NCBI GenBank assembly: GCA_903813345.2
Contig: CAIIXF020000005.1
Location: 36,707,375-36,771,374 of the forward strand
Direction of reading: 5' to 3'
Length of the DNA: 64,000 bases
From: Owenia fusiformis
Lineage: Eukaryota; Annelida; Polychaeta; Sabellida; Oweniidae
Positions 36,501 through 45,854 of this stretch are shown piece after piece. Below the pieces are notes generated by a model that did not search any database, was not told the DNA's origin, and saw only the letters and a program-made list of their open reading frames with translations. The first letter of the stretch is position 1. Each line of letters starts with the position of its first letter. The translations under genes were made by a program, and so were the position numbers.

Positions 36501-39500
36501 GGTTTATTTCAATTTATTTGCACTGTGGACTGAATCGAGCAAAACAGTAGAATTTTATCCTCTATCATTTGAACATATCTGAAGAAAATCTAATGAGCGC
36601 TTTTTTCCTGGAATCGCGATGAGATTTATCAAAAACTTCCAAAATGGCAGCCAGAAAACAAGATACCCCCCTCAAAATCAGCTCTAGAACTTAAAATCCT
36701 CAATCATGTGCATTAATTTGAATAAAATCCAATAAAAATCTCATGACAATCATGATAACGATCAGATCACGGCATCAACACGATGACTATATCCCACAGG
36801 TGGTGTGATAAAAACTTAGTACATAAATAAACTTACGTTTTTCCCTGTACATCATAGCAAATAATTCTCTTATCCAGTCCTACACTCATAAGAAGCATCT
36901 CATTAATTGGAGAGAAACAGAGACCAGTTGCAGGAGCCCTGTGAGCTCCTTCAAAACTGTGAATGAGACGGTGGGAGTTTGCATCCCATAGGTTGAGTGC
37001 CCCATCATCTGAGATAGCTCCAAGTAAAGACTTTCTATAGTGGCTGTATTTCACTTGTTGGATGCCCTACAATAATGATATCATAGTATATGACCTTGAG
37101 AATAATGATGTCATGGTCAGGTATATGACCTTGAGAATAATGATGTCATGGTGTATGATCTTGAGAATAATGATGTCATGGTATATGACCTTGAGAATAA
37201 TGATGTCATGGTGTATGATCTTGAGAATAATGATGTCATGGTATATGACCTTGAGAATAATGATATCATAGTATATGACCTTGAGAATAATGATGTCATG
37301 GTATATGACCTTGAGAATAATGATGTTATGGTATATGACTTCAGAATATTGATTTCGTGGAATATAACCTTGAGAATAATGATATCATAGTATATGACCT
37401 TGAGAATAATGATGTCATGGTCAGGTTTATGACCTTGAGAATAATGATGTCATGGTATATGACTTAAGAATAATGATTTCATGGAATATAACCTTGAGAA
37501 TAATGATGTCATAGTATTAGACCTTGAGAATAATGATGTCATGGTGTATGATCTTGAGAATAATGATGTCATGGTATATGACCTTGATAATAATGATGTC
37601 AAGGTATATGACTTGAGAATAATGATGTCAAAGTATATGACTTGAGAATAATGATATCATAGTATATGACCTTGAGAATAATGATGTCATGGTATATGAC
37701 CTTGATAATAATGATGTCAAGGTTTATGACTTGAGAATAATGATGTCAAAGTATATGACTTGAGAATAATGATATCATAGTATATGACCTTGAGAATAAT
37801 GATGTCATGGTATATGACCTTGAGAATAATGATGTAATGGTATATGACTTCAGAATATTGATTTCGTGGAATATAACCTTGAGAATAATGATATCATAGT
37901 ATATGACCTTGAGAATAATGATGTCATGGTCAGGTATATGACCTTGAGAATAATGATGTCATGGTATATGACTTAAGAATAACGATTTCATGGAATATAA
38001 CCTTGAGAATAATGATGTCATAGTATATGACCTTGAGAATAATGATGTCATGGTGTATGATCTTGAGAATAATTATGTCATGGTATATGACCTTGATAAT
38101 AATGATGTCAAGGTATATGACTTGAGAATAATGATGTCAAAGTATATGACTTGAGAATAATGATGTCATAGCATATGACCTTGAGAATAATGATGTCATG
38201 GTGTATGATCTTGAGAATAATGATGTCATGGTATATGACCTTGAGAATAATGATGTCAAGGTATCTGACTTGAGAATAATGATTTCATGGAATATAACCT
38301 TGAGAATAATGATGTCATAGTTTATGACATTGAGAATAATGATGTCTTGGTATATGACGTTGAGTGTTGACCTTCATTTAGAGTATAATTTCACTTTATT
38401 TGAGAATGTCCCTCTTTGGCTAATATGCGTTAGTCAAACATATAGCTGAGTTTTGGCACCATTGGTGGTAAATACATATGGTTCCAATTATTTCTTTTGA
38501 GCAATTCACAATAGACATTATCATGCTCTGTACTAACTTGTGTTTTAGGTGTTGACATAGGATTGTAGCTTTGCCCTGTTATAACATTGAATATGATGAT
38601 CTCTCCACTCTGCCCTCCAGTGGTAATATGAGTGTCATTGCTATTGAACGCAACAGTGTTCACAGCTCCTTTGTGGCCCTGGAAATAAAACAATTTAACA
38701 TTATTGTCTTAATAACATGGAAAATAACATGAAGAAAGACAAAACAGAGGCCACATCTAGGTAAGGAGATAGGTAAATGGTGGTCCAAAGACAAACTGAC
38801 TTAATGTTAAATGAAGCTCTATAAATGGAACACCTCCCAGGTGAAACACCTAGAAGTACCAAAGGTGTTCCGCTTTAATTTCTTGGCTTGCTATTGTTAC
38901 AATAATTCACAAGTCAATTACTCCTGCTAAAGGGTATAAAATACAACGGCACTATGGTAATTGTAATATGAATTATACATACAGCAATTACTTTAGCAGT
39001 TTATCATTTTCAGAAATAACAACTACCATTAGTGGTTCGTGTATAAATAACTGAAGAAAATGTAAACTCCATGGATTAGCAATTCTCAATGAACAAAATA
39101 TGGTTCCCTAATTGAGGTTCTCATGAATCTGTAAGAAAATCACCATATGATATTTTGTCATACATTTTAAACCTTTGATATGCAGCAAGGCTACATGAAT
39201 GTAACTCAAGCTACATGAATATAACTCAAGCTACATAAATGTTTTTGTTGATATCCAATTAAAGGTGTTATAATGTATTTATACAAAGTCACTCATGCAA
39301 AAATACATTATTAATATTTCATGCGATCAATTATACAGGGTGTTTCAAAAAAAATACAGCCCACCTAACAATGCAGATCTTTGTAACAAATAGAGAATGA
39401 CAAATCTTGTTTGGCAGAATGAAAGTTTGTCCAATGTCCTTTAAGTTGACAAAGTTTCATCACTGTAGCATGTGTATGTTCTATTTGCTGGCCATTTAAA

Positions 39501-41618
39501 GAACCTGCCCCAAATTTCTACCACTTTTCTGAAGACAGACTTGCACACTTTGAATGATGTTGTTGACAACACACAGATTTACTGCAGTTGTGAACCTTTA
39601 AGTCACCAATTCCAATATTATGTGTGCCTTACCTCATAGGTTTTCTTCAATTTCTTTGTTTTCAGATCCCATATTCCACAGAGCCCATCCTTTCCTCCAC
39701 ATAGTAAATACCGAGAGTTTGAGTTGAAAATGGCGCATGTCTTTTGTTCCTGGAAAGCATTTTTGGATTTTAAATTTCATCACCTGGATTTATTTTATGA
39801 ATACAAAATCTTTAATGTCTACAGTACAGGTACATACAGTGCTCTGCGCAGGATTTTTTCTCAAGTGTGTCACAATTATCATTTTCAGACTACTTATCAA
39901 GATTGGATGTGAGATCAAAAATTATTTTAAATGTAAAAAGTGCAGATAAGTCATTAGTCAAACTCTAGCGAAGAGTTATAACATGTACATGTATACTTAC
40001 ATCTACAGCAATATCAAATGTGGAGTAAGCATTATTCTTTACGGCAGTTAGTACCACTTTCTTCCCCGACACTTGAGCAGATACCAGATGACTGTCTGTT
40101 CATCATAATAGGACAAATAAAATATTTTGGAACATGCTATTGACAAACACAGTGAATGACAAATTGAAATTCTAGAGTATTGGTTTATATTAAGGACAGA
40201 GAAGGAGATTTACCAAATCTAAGAGAGGCCATTAATACCTTTGAATCACTATATATAGTAATACAGTTTTTGAAGTAGCAATATTTTCCATCACTAAGAT
40301 TACAAAAATGATTGACCAATATTGTAAACTTGAATCATTATCCAATTAAATTTATCTTGAAGAATGTTTGTTATTTTCATGAATATAATCTCATGAAGTT
40401 TGGATAGAGTAACTCAAATAGTATAACCATAGTTGTTTAGAATTGATAATGTTCAATTAAAATAAACAATAAAAATAACATTTAGTCATTTCCATGATTT
40501 CAAAAAATTGCTTTGTACATGTTCTTGTTATTGTTCATGTGATATTATCCTGAAACTTTATTGGATAGCCAATCAACTTATATGCATAATACTGATTAAT
40601 TATTAATGAGTGGCAAGTAATATACAAATAGTGACTGCCATTGAGGGCAATAGTGTAAATGATTTCCCCGAGGGAATATCCTCTACAATGTACTATTCCC
40701 GAAGCCGCAGGCAGTCACTATTTGTTTTATTATATACCCTATACTGACTCGTGTTCCGTTTCCTCTGCGAAGGCCAAAAAGGCTTAGAAAGCCCCCTCCC
40801 CGGGTCCATTGTTAGCATTATAAGCTGTGACGTCATGAGATGCTCAACAGAAATTTTTGCCTCTGAGACTCTCACTTGACAAATTCAATCGCGTTTAACA
40901 TATGGAATAGATTATCATAACACTTGAAATTACACAGACGTATTGAGCTTAGGGAACTTTATACACGCTGCTTATATTGTATCGTTCACGCACGTCTGTC
41001 ATGGTGAACGAAGTTGATTTGTGTTTGTGCTCATCCTCCATTTTTCTGTTTTTCGTCTGCGCAGTGATGATGCGCAGACGTTTCCAAGGGTAATAGAACT
41101 TGCAATTGTGACGTCAGCAGGCAATAGTTCAAATGTATATTCCCGCTGACGTCACATTTGAGGGAATATAACTTTCCGAGGGAAATAGTAAATCTATTTC
41201 GGAACACGTGACTAGGTATTGACCAATCAGGATTAGTGTTACATATTGGGTATATAATAATAGCAAATAATTATGAGAGCTACTCACTTCTTTGTATTGA
41301 GAAAATGAAACCATTTGTTTATATAGATTTACAGTACTGAAGTATTTAGAATTCAATTCTTTTTTCCAGATGATAGCATGAGAATTACAAAGAACCCATT
41401 AAGCATGTTCTTAGAAGATAACATTTAGCACATTAAATTCACCCTCATTCTCATATGAAGATTAACTTTTTCTTGTTATAAAGGATACTGTCGTGACTCC
41501 AGGCTACTGTAGACAGATTGCCATCATGAGGGTTGAACTGCTTGACGAGAGAGGCACCTAGATTGTTCCATATCTTTACACAGTCTCCAGATGATGCCAA
41601 CAAGAGTTCACTAGCCAT
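21204..41618 (-). CDS. NEDD1: NEDD1 (GCP-WD), gamma-tubulin ring complex recruiter
   Basis: WD40 adaptor that carries the gamma-tubulin ring complex to centrosomes and spindle microtubules. I joined 12 coding exons, all phase-compatible with GT-AG ends: 41489-41618, 40001-40095, 39633-39749, 38538-38678, 36837-37066, 35224-35422, 30046-30148, 29273-29371, 23488-23574, 22903-23129, 22003-22138, 21204-21550 (1911 nt, 636 residues; human about 660). Exons 1-6 encode the propeller (LLASSGDCVKIW, KSLLGAISDDG, SPINEMLL, GLDKRIICYD). Exons 7-11 are a Ser/Pro-rich linker with FSPIRE and many SP sites. Exon 12 is the C-terminal helix (FIRNMIEDALDDFKDQIHKD, then VNEELVAEIERLK). The start ATG follows a 3' splice site at about 41639, so a 5'UTR exon lies upstream. 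Antisense genes sit in introns 6 and 8. A small missed linker exon remains possible. Confidence 0.95.
21645..21840. repeat. Minisatellite in NEDD1 intron 11
   Basis: About eight copies of a 22-25 bp unit close to CATAAAGTCTGAAATATAGTTG. It lies within the short intron between exons 11 and 12 and ends about 95 bp from the acceptor of exon 12. Confidence 0.8.
22446..22622. mobile_element. Small TIR element, TACAGTAAAACC family
   Basis: It begins TACAGTGAAATTTC and ends GGACAGGTTTTACTGTA, so the ends are inverted and start with TA. Internal copies of GTGGAACACCT echo the subterminal sequence. It is non-coding and lies in NEDD1 intron 10. The ends resemble pogo/Tigger-type DNA elements as I recall them. 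Confidence 0.65.
23646..23858. mobile_element. Small TIR element, TTAGCAGTGRTCTCC family
   Basis: The left end TTAGCAGTGGTCTCC and the right end GGAGATCACTGCTTA are near-perfect inverted repeats. The interior holds a thrice-repeated phrase around CAAGTGGGTGC / CAGGTGGGTGC. Non-coding, in NEDD1 intron 8. Confidence 0.65.
23882..24058. mobile_element. Second TACAGTAAAACC-family element
   Basis: It begins ACAATAAAACCTATATATTT and ends GTCAGGTGTTACTGTA, with internal AACACCT and GAACACTTTTGGC phrases shared with the other copies in this window. Non-coding. Confidence 0.55.
24602..24609 (+). promoter_or_regulatory. TATA box of the acidic precursor gene
   Basis: TATAAATA lies 88 bases before the ATG at 24690. 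It is correctly placed for a short 5'UTR starting around 24630-24650. A strong TATA box fits a highly or tissue-specifically expressed secretory gene. Position and sequence only. Confidence 0.5.
24690..26777 (+). CDS. Acidic secreted precursor with furin sites, four exons
   Basis: Unrecognised small secreted protein. Exon 1 (24690 to about 24850) encodes a signal peptide (MKTLVVLLIAVGLLNVNC) and a short Thr/Ser stretch. Exon 2 (25364-25565) is a helical segment (KVKDLIETATEFATG). Exon 3 (25708-25850) is acidic then helical (AEDEDESEYDKTIRLNKIF). Exon 4 (26614-26777) is strongly acidic (SSSDDEKDSSEDEIDEDDS), then has RRVKR and PRQKR, two furin-type sites flanking a 15-residue segment. Exons 2-4 join in phase 1. 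The exon 1 donor is unresolved: the good GAG|GTAGGT site gives the wrong phase, while a weaker GTAG|GTGTCA fits. The final TAA overlaps a possible donor (AAG|GTAAAT), so more exons are possible. It could be a peptide precursor or an acidic matrix protein. It lies antisense inside NEDD1 intron 8. Confidence 0.7.
27166..28009 (-). pseudogene. Decayed copy of a widespread repetitive ORF (IDQAHEQN family)
   Basis: Read on the minus strand in several frames, this stretch encodes in order: LKYLIMFGGLHIEMAFQKV; IGDWLTDSGW; SFLKGSHITKT; EEWKREGEDNSPHFKYW; EMLLMIFVRSLRE; LTKMMPWFFVMDHTHYSRWL; IDQAHEQNYALIKGSGGAI; ENPTALKRWMIAG. I recall this series from a large family of uncharacterised multicopy proteins in corals, molluscs and other marine invertebrates, of unknown mobile-element type. 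There are at least two frame breaks, one near 27425 after CFNEGH. A (TC)n run at about 27567-27584 distorts another segment. It has the same orientation as NEDD1 and lies inside intron 8. Not functional. Confidence 0.65.
29171..29250. mobile_element. Truncated TACAGTAAAACC-family end
   Basis: Ends in AAACAGGTTTTACTGT and contains GAGCACCTGCCAATC and AACACTTTTAG, as in the related elements. The other end was not found. NEDD1 intron 8, 21 bp from the donor of exon 8. Confidence 0.4.
30208..30358. repeat. Hairpin MITE next to NEDD1 exon 7
   Basis: The two halves are inverted copies. GTCACATTTGCTC and GGCGCCCGGCCGATTGAG on the left match the reverse complement of the right half. They are separated by an AT-rich turn. 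GC-rich ends in AT-rich surroundings mark it as a young insertion. It starts 60 bp upstream (in sense) of the acceptor of exon 7. Confidence 0.7.
30391..30559. mobile_element. Small TIR element
   Basis: Left end CAGGGGTTTCATTAG and right end CTAGTGATCCCCTG form inverted repeats around a 140-bp non-coding interior with repeated GCCTGTTGTTTTCAT-like phrases. Confidence 0.5.
30838..31345. repeat. Minisatellite in NEDD1 intron 6
   Basis: About twenty imperfect copies of a 25-27 bp unit close to AACATTCAGTGTAATTCAAT plus GTAT. Units vary by small substitutions and indels. Non-coding. Confidence 0.85.
31786..33477. mobile_element. 1.7-kb TIR element with internal triplication
   Basis: It begins TACAGTAAAACCTGTC and ends ATACAGGTTTTACTGTA, and about 28 bp at each end are inverted copies including TCTGAACACC. 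TA begins the left end and closes the right. The interior carries a ~238-bp tandem repeat in three copies starting near 32397, 32637 and 32875, each with CTTGTCTGCAAATGTGTCTG or a close variant. No transposase reading frame is visible, so it would need enzyme supplied by another copy. It lies in NEDD1 intron 6, just upstream of the TRIM gene. Confidence 0.75.
33731..35107 (+). CDS. TRIM-type RING E3 ligase with C-terminal membrane anchor
   Basis: Intronless 458-residue tripartite-motif protein, a probable ubiquitin ligase. The C3HC4 RING uses Cys15, 18, 30, His32, Cys35, 38, 52 and 55. A B-box 1 spans about 94-132. B-box 2 uses Cys160, His163, Cys172, 180, 183, His188 and His191. Coiled coil runs about 200-325. 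Residues 374-392 form a single hydrophobic helix (VPIMLIAAFFIIFGIAI), followed by a 66-residue polar tail. RING-B-box-coil-TM matches the plan of vertebrate TRIM59 and TRIM13, which sit in the ER membrane; those lack B-box 1 as far as I recall. Zinc ligands are complete. The gene lies antisense in NEDD1 intron 6, and its stop is only 117 bp from NEDD1 exon 6, so transcripts probably overlap. Confidence 0.92.
   Translation: MRSASSSQDLRMSVCTLCNMTLRNPRILPCLHVYCVECLDKLVVGEQRNLKCPECKEEHVIPEGGVEGFKTSFIHDDISSTLFQTYDKDGKPTCSICVTQDKNTVARVMCLNCGKVLCVKCRQSHDRFIGDHAILNLTGDNTADEKTAQEYNMNEQKVNCPIHKNSVLNWFCETDKTVICSECIAINHKGHEYVDIHVAAENNKKRIDGLLQNGDKMISVFDTAIKEAEQYKENMQATANNITDVLTNDMNAAIFAIRERYTAGIVKVVASIEDCTQPAEDHIEQIQHQKANIERTIDRLHTIMDNVNDAELANITSEIDSKAKQWKKNQTFVFEGKTLRINSKRGEIKQDSILLGKVNVKVNGDQSKTTYTFKVPIMLIAAFFIIFGIAINHRIQVVGKMREQNSENNHATNNYEFSSYLEYTYNYIHMPEKHERQFDEPQHMNSQGKAHDSVDLGY
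35424..36095. repeat. Minisatellite abutting the NEDD1 exon 6 acceptor
   Basis: About 20 copies of a 29-36 bp unit near CAGCTGCAATATTTAATGTC plus AGTTTATATAACA. On the NEDD1 strand many units read ATATTTTGCAG or ATATTGCAG followed by CTGTGTTATA. That closely copies the true exon 6 3' splice site (ATATTTTGCAG followed by TTGTGTAAA). The array fills nearly half of intron 5. Confidence 0.85.
37071..38363. repeat. 30-bp minisatellite filling NEDD1 intron 4
   Basis: About 43 units of 30 bp, consensus close to TGATGTCATGGTATATGACC plus TTGAGAATAA. A higher-order repeat of about 509 bp is visible: the variant ACTTCAGAATATTGATTTCG occurs at about 37338 and 37847. Because the unit is a multiple of three, both strands show long open frames that are artefacts. 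The array starts within 5 bp of the acceptor of NEDD1 exon 5. Confidence 0.95.
39333..39360. mobile_element. Isolated mariner-like end
   Basis: TACAGGGTGTTTCAAAAAAA has the form of a mariner/Tc1 terminal repeat. No partner end was found nearby. NEDD1 intron 3. Confidence 0.3.
40615..41262. mobile_element. TIR element plus nested hairpin in NEDD1 intron 1
   Basis: TATTATATACCC at about 40728 and its inverse GGGTATATAATA at about 41248 bound a ~530-bp GC-richer, non-coding block. The block contains TGACGTCA-type palindromes. Immediately left, AATAGTGACTGCC (about 40627) and GGCAGTCACTATT (about 40709) form a second, smaller inverted pair. Both lie in the first coding intron of NEDD1. Confidence 0.5.
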
Positions 41619-41747
41619 TGATACATGTACATCAGGTTCTGAAAACATGTCATATGTATATCCATCTTGTCTAAGTTTGCATGAAGAGCTCTGTAGCTAA
41701 AATATAGCAGATCGGACTGAGTTGACATCCCTGCCTAAAGAAAGCTT

Positions 41748-41920
41748 GTACAGTAAAACTTGTGAAGTGGAAAACCCCTGTGGAAGTGGAAGAATGCCTT
41801 TGTGAGCGGAACATTTTTCAGAGACCCAGACCAGAAAACATAATCTAACTATACATAATGAATCTCTGTAAGTGGAACACCTCCAAAGTGGAATTCTTAA
41901 GAGATAACAATGATGTTCCA
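41748..41920. mobile_element. TACAGTAAAACC-family element, one end lost
   Basis: It begins TACAGTAAAACTTGTG with internal GTGGAA and GGAACACCTCC phrases like the copies in the NEDD1 introns. The far end has decayed. It lies about 110 bp upstream of the first coding exon of NEDD1. Confidence 0.5.
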
Positions 41921-44025
41921 TACACCATGTTATCTGAAAAATATTTGTCTGAATAGTTCATGAATTAAAATGTAATCAAACCTTGACCTATGTGAGATAT
42001 TGCATAGAATTTTGTCTAAAATTGAAATCAATGCTTCCGGCCATTTTAAAAAACATCCGTGGTCATAAAACTTTATCTCGCTATAGTGAGAAATATTTAA
42101 AGATGGCAGCTTGGTCAGCAATGGTGAAATGGAGGAAATCTTCAGTAAACTGATTGTGATACTATACAAAAGGATCAATGAATATTCATCATAATTCTGT
42201 TTTTAATAGCAGTAGATCAGATAAAAAATTAATACAGGGAGGGCTTTATAGCTGACATGAGGCCAGAATAGTGAATATGGTGCATGCATGCACAAATAAA
42301 AAAGATTTCACTCTATTTCAAATAAAAAAGATCGCACAGCCACGTAAATGTAAAAATAGACTTTATAGTGGCTAAAGTGTGTGCTTGCGTGCTCGAATTA
42401 AAATGAAATAAAATCCAAATATCGGCATGTGTTTGGTAATATTACGTATCAAAACTTCCGGAACTTATGAGAAAGTGATTTGAGTCTGTTTTACATTAAA
42501 GGGACAAAGTGCGTAAATGGAGTCTCACTTTTGATCTTCATAGTATTTCCAATGGATAAATAAGTACCCGATCTTTCATTTGACACCAAAAACAGCTCAA
42601 ACAGACCACATCAGAGTTGACACTAGATCATGAAAAAATATTTTTGATCTATCAATTTATATGTGTCAAGTTTTTAGCCATGCCATAGAAAGATGGCAAT
42701 GTTGTTTGCATTAATTATCCATTCATTTTGATAGGATTTTCAAGCATACGCCATCTTTTAATCCAAGAGTTATTTAAAACATCCACAAATGTGAAAAGTG
42801 GTAATTCACTTTTTTCAGTCTCTGAACTTCAAATGCCGTTTTCTATGCGAGTAATTTATTTTTCAGTTAAGTATTATCCCAAATTAAAGTTTTTATCATA
42901 TTTGATTGGCTGCGTGAGTGACATGTCTCATATAATATTTTGTCCTTTTTTTCTTCCAAAATAGTCACATTGCCTGTTTAATAAATATCCCTTGAACAAT
43001 GTGCTTCATACTCAATGGTTGAAACAATAAAGTGGAGGCATTCATGAATGTTTACTAGGCTAACTTCCAAAAGGTCTCAATATTTAGCCAAGTCTTATTT
43101 TTGGATTTTAGCGAGTCAGTCAGGTCGTGAAAAAGTTACAAAGTGTCATGCTCTACTAGAACATCACTGATCATAGAATGAATTGATAAGATAGTAATTA
43201 AAATTTTGAAAAGAATGTTCAATGAATGAAAAGAATGTTCGATTCACAGATATTGGCCAGATCGTTTTGTAGTAGGATCTCATAGGCTCAAAGAATAATT
43301 CACAAGATACGACACTAAATTGGAAAATTTCAAAAAAATATGACCACCTTTCAAAAATGTTCCTCATACAAAATGGTACCTGCTTCCCCATGACATCCTT
43401 CAAGATCGGTCCTTCACTGCTTTCATAGCAGATAATGTAATGCAATGAATTACTCTTGGGCCAAGGATGCCCCATGACAGATTTTGCACTTATTTTATAG
43501 CTGAGATCTTCATCTTTCTATTTCTACTTGTTTGGTTCGAGTAAATGACCTATGGATGCAGTTATTTGACTTTTAATACGGCGAATATTTTTCACGAGAT
43601 CCGGACTCTTGTGTGTCCAAATATCATTGTGCTGATGACGTCACATTTCTGGAACCACGGGAGCACCATTCAGATTTGGACAGACAAGAGTCTGGCGATA
43701 AAATATCACTGTTTTTGGCCTCTTATCAACGCAGCATTGCCTGAATAACGGTCATTGGTGATAAAAAAGTTAAAGAATAACAAGATGCTTCGAATGAGGT
43801 ATGATTTGTCTCATATTTTTCAGAAATGGCTCCATAATCGTCATTTTAAAATTTGAAATTTTCTGAGGTGTCTCATCTTGAGGAATATTTATTGAGCTAC
43901 TGATCCTACTACAAAATAATCTGGCCGGGATCTATGGTTCGATTGAAGATAAAATCAATTTTTACAAAGACCCCCCACGAAGTGCGGTTCTTTGTACCTT
44001 ATTCCGGACATAAACCAGTGGATCG
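41921..44025. other. NEDD1 upstream region, no coding gene seen
   Basis: No conserved coding frame was recognised. NEDD1's non-coding 5' exon must lie here or further right, because a 3' splice site precedes the start codon. I could not place it with confidence. Confidence 0.35.
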
Positions 44026-44195
44026 GTCACGTGACCTAAAGACCGCCTTTATTACCTTATATGGCAAATTGTCAAGGGAACTACTAAGTCGTCATATGAC
44101 GCGATTACGGATCGATTGTGTTTCCAAGTAATGTCGTCATGTGACGTAGAACGCATTGTCCGCCATTGCTCTCAATTTTGTCTGAACGGGTAAGC
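44026..44195. promoter_or_regulatory. Probable promoter with three E-box palindromes
   Basis: GTCACGTGAC (44026-44035), GTCATATGAC (44091-44100) and GTCATGTGAC (44136-44145) share the frame GTCA-NN-TGAC, so each is a CANNTG E-box with the same flanks. CpG density is higher than in the surroundings. A CCGCCATT motif follows, and then a good plus-strand splice donor (ACGG|GTAAGCG) at 44189/44190. This would suit a promoter, perhaps a divergent one serving NEDD1 to the left and a plus-strand transcript to the right. No transcript evidence is available. Confidence 0.4.
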
Positions 44196-45854
44196 GTATT
44201 TTAACATTTCTGTCATTTAAAGCCTGGTTTTCAGTATTTATAATCGAATTTCACTTCAACTTGATTGTAGAAATGAATAGAATTGTAACTTCTTATTTTA
44301 CTGAATCATTATTCGAGCCAGAACATGAGAAGTGGCGCAAAATCAATTTATGAACTTGAAGAAATTTAGTTAGATCTAGGCCTAGGGCCTAGCCTACTCA
44401 TGGTTCAACGAGTTTTTCAGATGGTTCAAATAGTCAACACTGATATATTTAATGTTCTGTAAATGGTTAGTATGATGCTATGCTGGTCGCAAGGAGAGGT
44501 ATCAAAAGTTCAATGTCTGATAGGAAGCTAAATTAATCTAGTTTTGAGTTTGACCCACTCCCCCAAAAAACGTGATCGCGGACTTTTCGCGTGTGGACTT
44601 CAGTGGATTTTGGATTTTCATTGGGATATTACCATAACATACATGTATGTAGGCTACAATAACGAATTCTTAAAACATGTGACAACAACAGTAAACAGCA
44701 TTTGCAGAAAACATCAAGTAAACTCTTTATTTAAAACCAAAAATTGAAATGTTAAAATTTGTCTGATAGCAAACTGAAATGGCTTTGACCCCCCCCCCCC
44801 CCTTCTAGATTTATTTAGTTTTATAGGCTTATCTGTCGACATTGAACCTTAGATGCCTCCCGCCAGACTTATGTCACGAGACTGGCTATTACCATCTACA
44901 TAAGAAGTGAACGATAGTTTTTTAAACTGGAAGGTCAAGGTCGGAACTCAAATGAATATAGACTGCCCCAATTCATTTCTTTTTCAGAACAAGAACGCCA
45001 ACAACAACAAGATCCTATGCATAGGAACAACAAGTGCAACAAAAAATAACGCAAACAATTATAAAGGTTATGTCAACAAAGACATATATTACAAATCAGG
45101 TGTGAAATCGGCAAAACTTGGGCTCAGTAGACAATAAAAAAGTTTACTGTAGAAGTGTACATGCTAAGTTGTCAAGGTATGTATCAAATCAAGAGATCAA
45201 AAGACTAAAAGCTAATGTATATTTTGTAACAATAGAGAGGTAAAGCAATACCATTTTTATTCCATGAACCACAAACGTAAATCTATACATTACCGTTTTC
45301 GTTCTGTGAACGTGCTACTTTAAAAATGGAGGAAACGTAATTTGTAGGTCTTAAACTTAAAACTGGTTTATTTCTTTTTGCTAGTGGTCTCTGTTTTATT
45401 TTCTATTTATGACAAAGTAATAAGAGTGTTTCGACCCTTCCAAGCCGCGGTTTATGTTGCAAGAAGTACTAATACAATAATATTGTATTTAAAAAACTAT
45501 TAGTATGAACTGTACAGCTGTATGAATACATGAAATATCTTCATTCAAAGGTATAAATGTTGTACAAAGACAGGCAGGAAATGTATTGACTAAGGCCACA
45601 CATATAAGATATGCTTTTATCTCATATTTCCAGGGCACGGTAATAATAACAAAGGTCAAGAAGGATGATGTACATTAGAACTTTCCACAGCGTCCAAATG
45701 ATGTCACGACAAGATCCAATGAGTTTCAATCAGGGTCCAGATGTCATTCACTAGGGATTTAATTGGACTTTTTGAGATTTGTTGTATATTTTTGGGCTAT
45801 AAGACGCCACAATATACTGAAATATGTGCTTAAGTTACATGATTGTTTTATGTC
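44196..45854. other. Non-coding spacer
   Basis: Contains a poly-C tract near 44788-44803 and low-complexity A/C-rich text at 44990-45060. No supported coding gene. Confidence 0.35.

Noticed and set aside
37062-37390. Long open frames on both strands encoding repeated YDLENNDVMV or TSLFSRSYTM units
   Set aside because: They are by-products of a 30-bp minisatellite whose period is divisible by three. They lie inside a NEDD1 intron and have no start context or flanking coding signal.
37071-38363. Regular ~30-bp repeats resembling a CRISPR array
   Set aside because: The units are head-to-tail with no unique spacers, and the locus is inside an animal gene.
44907-45137. Possible exon with Asn/Lys-rich text after a TTTTTCAG acceptor
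   Set aside because: Low-complexity composition, no partner exon in phase and no homology that I recognise.
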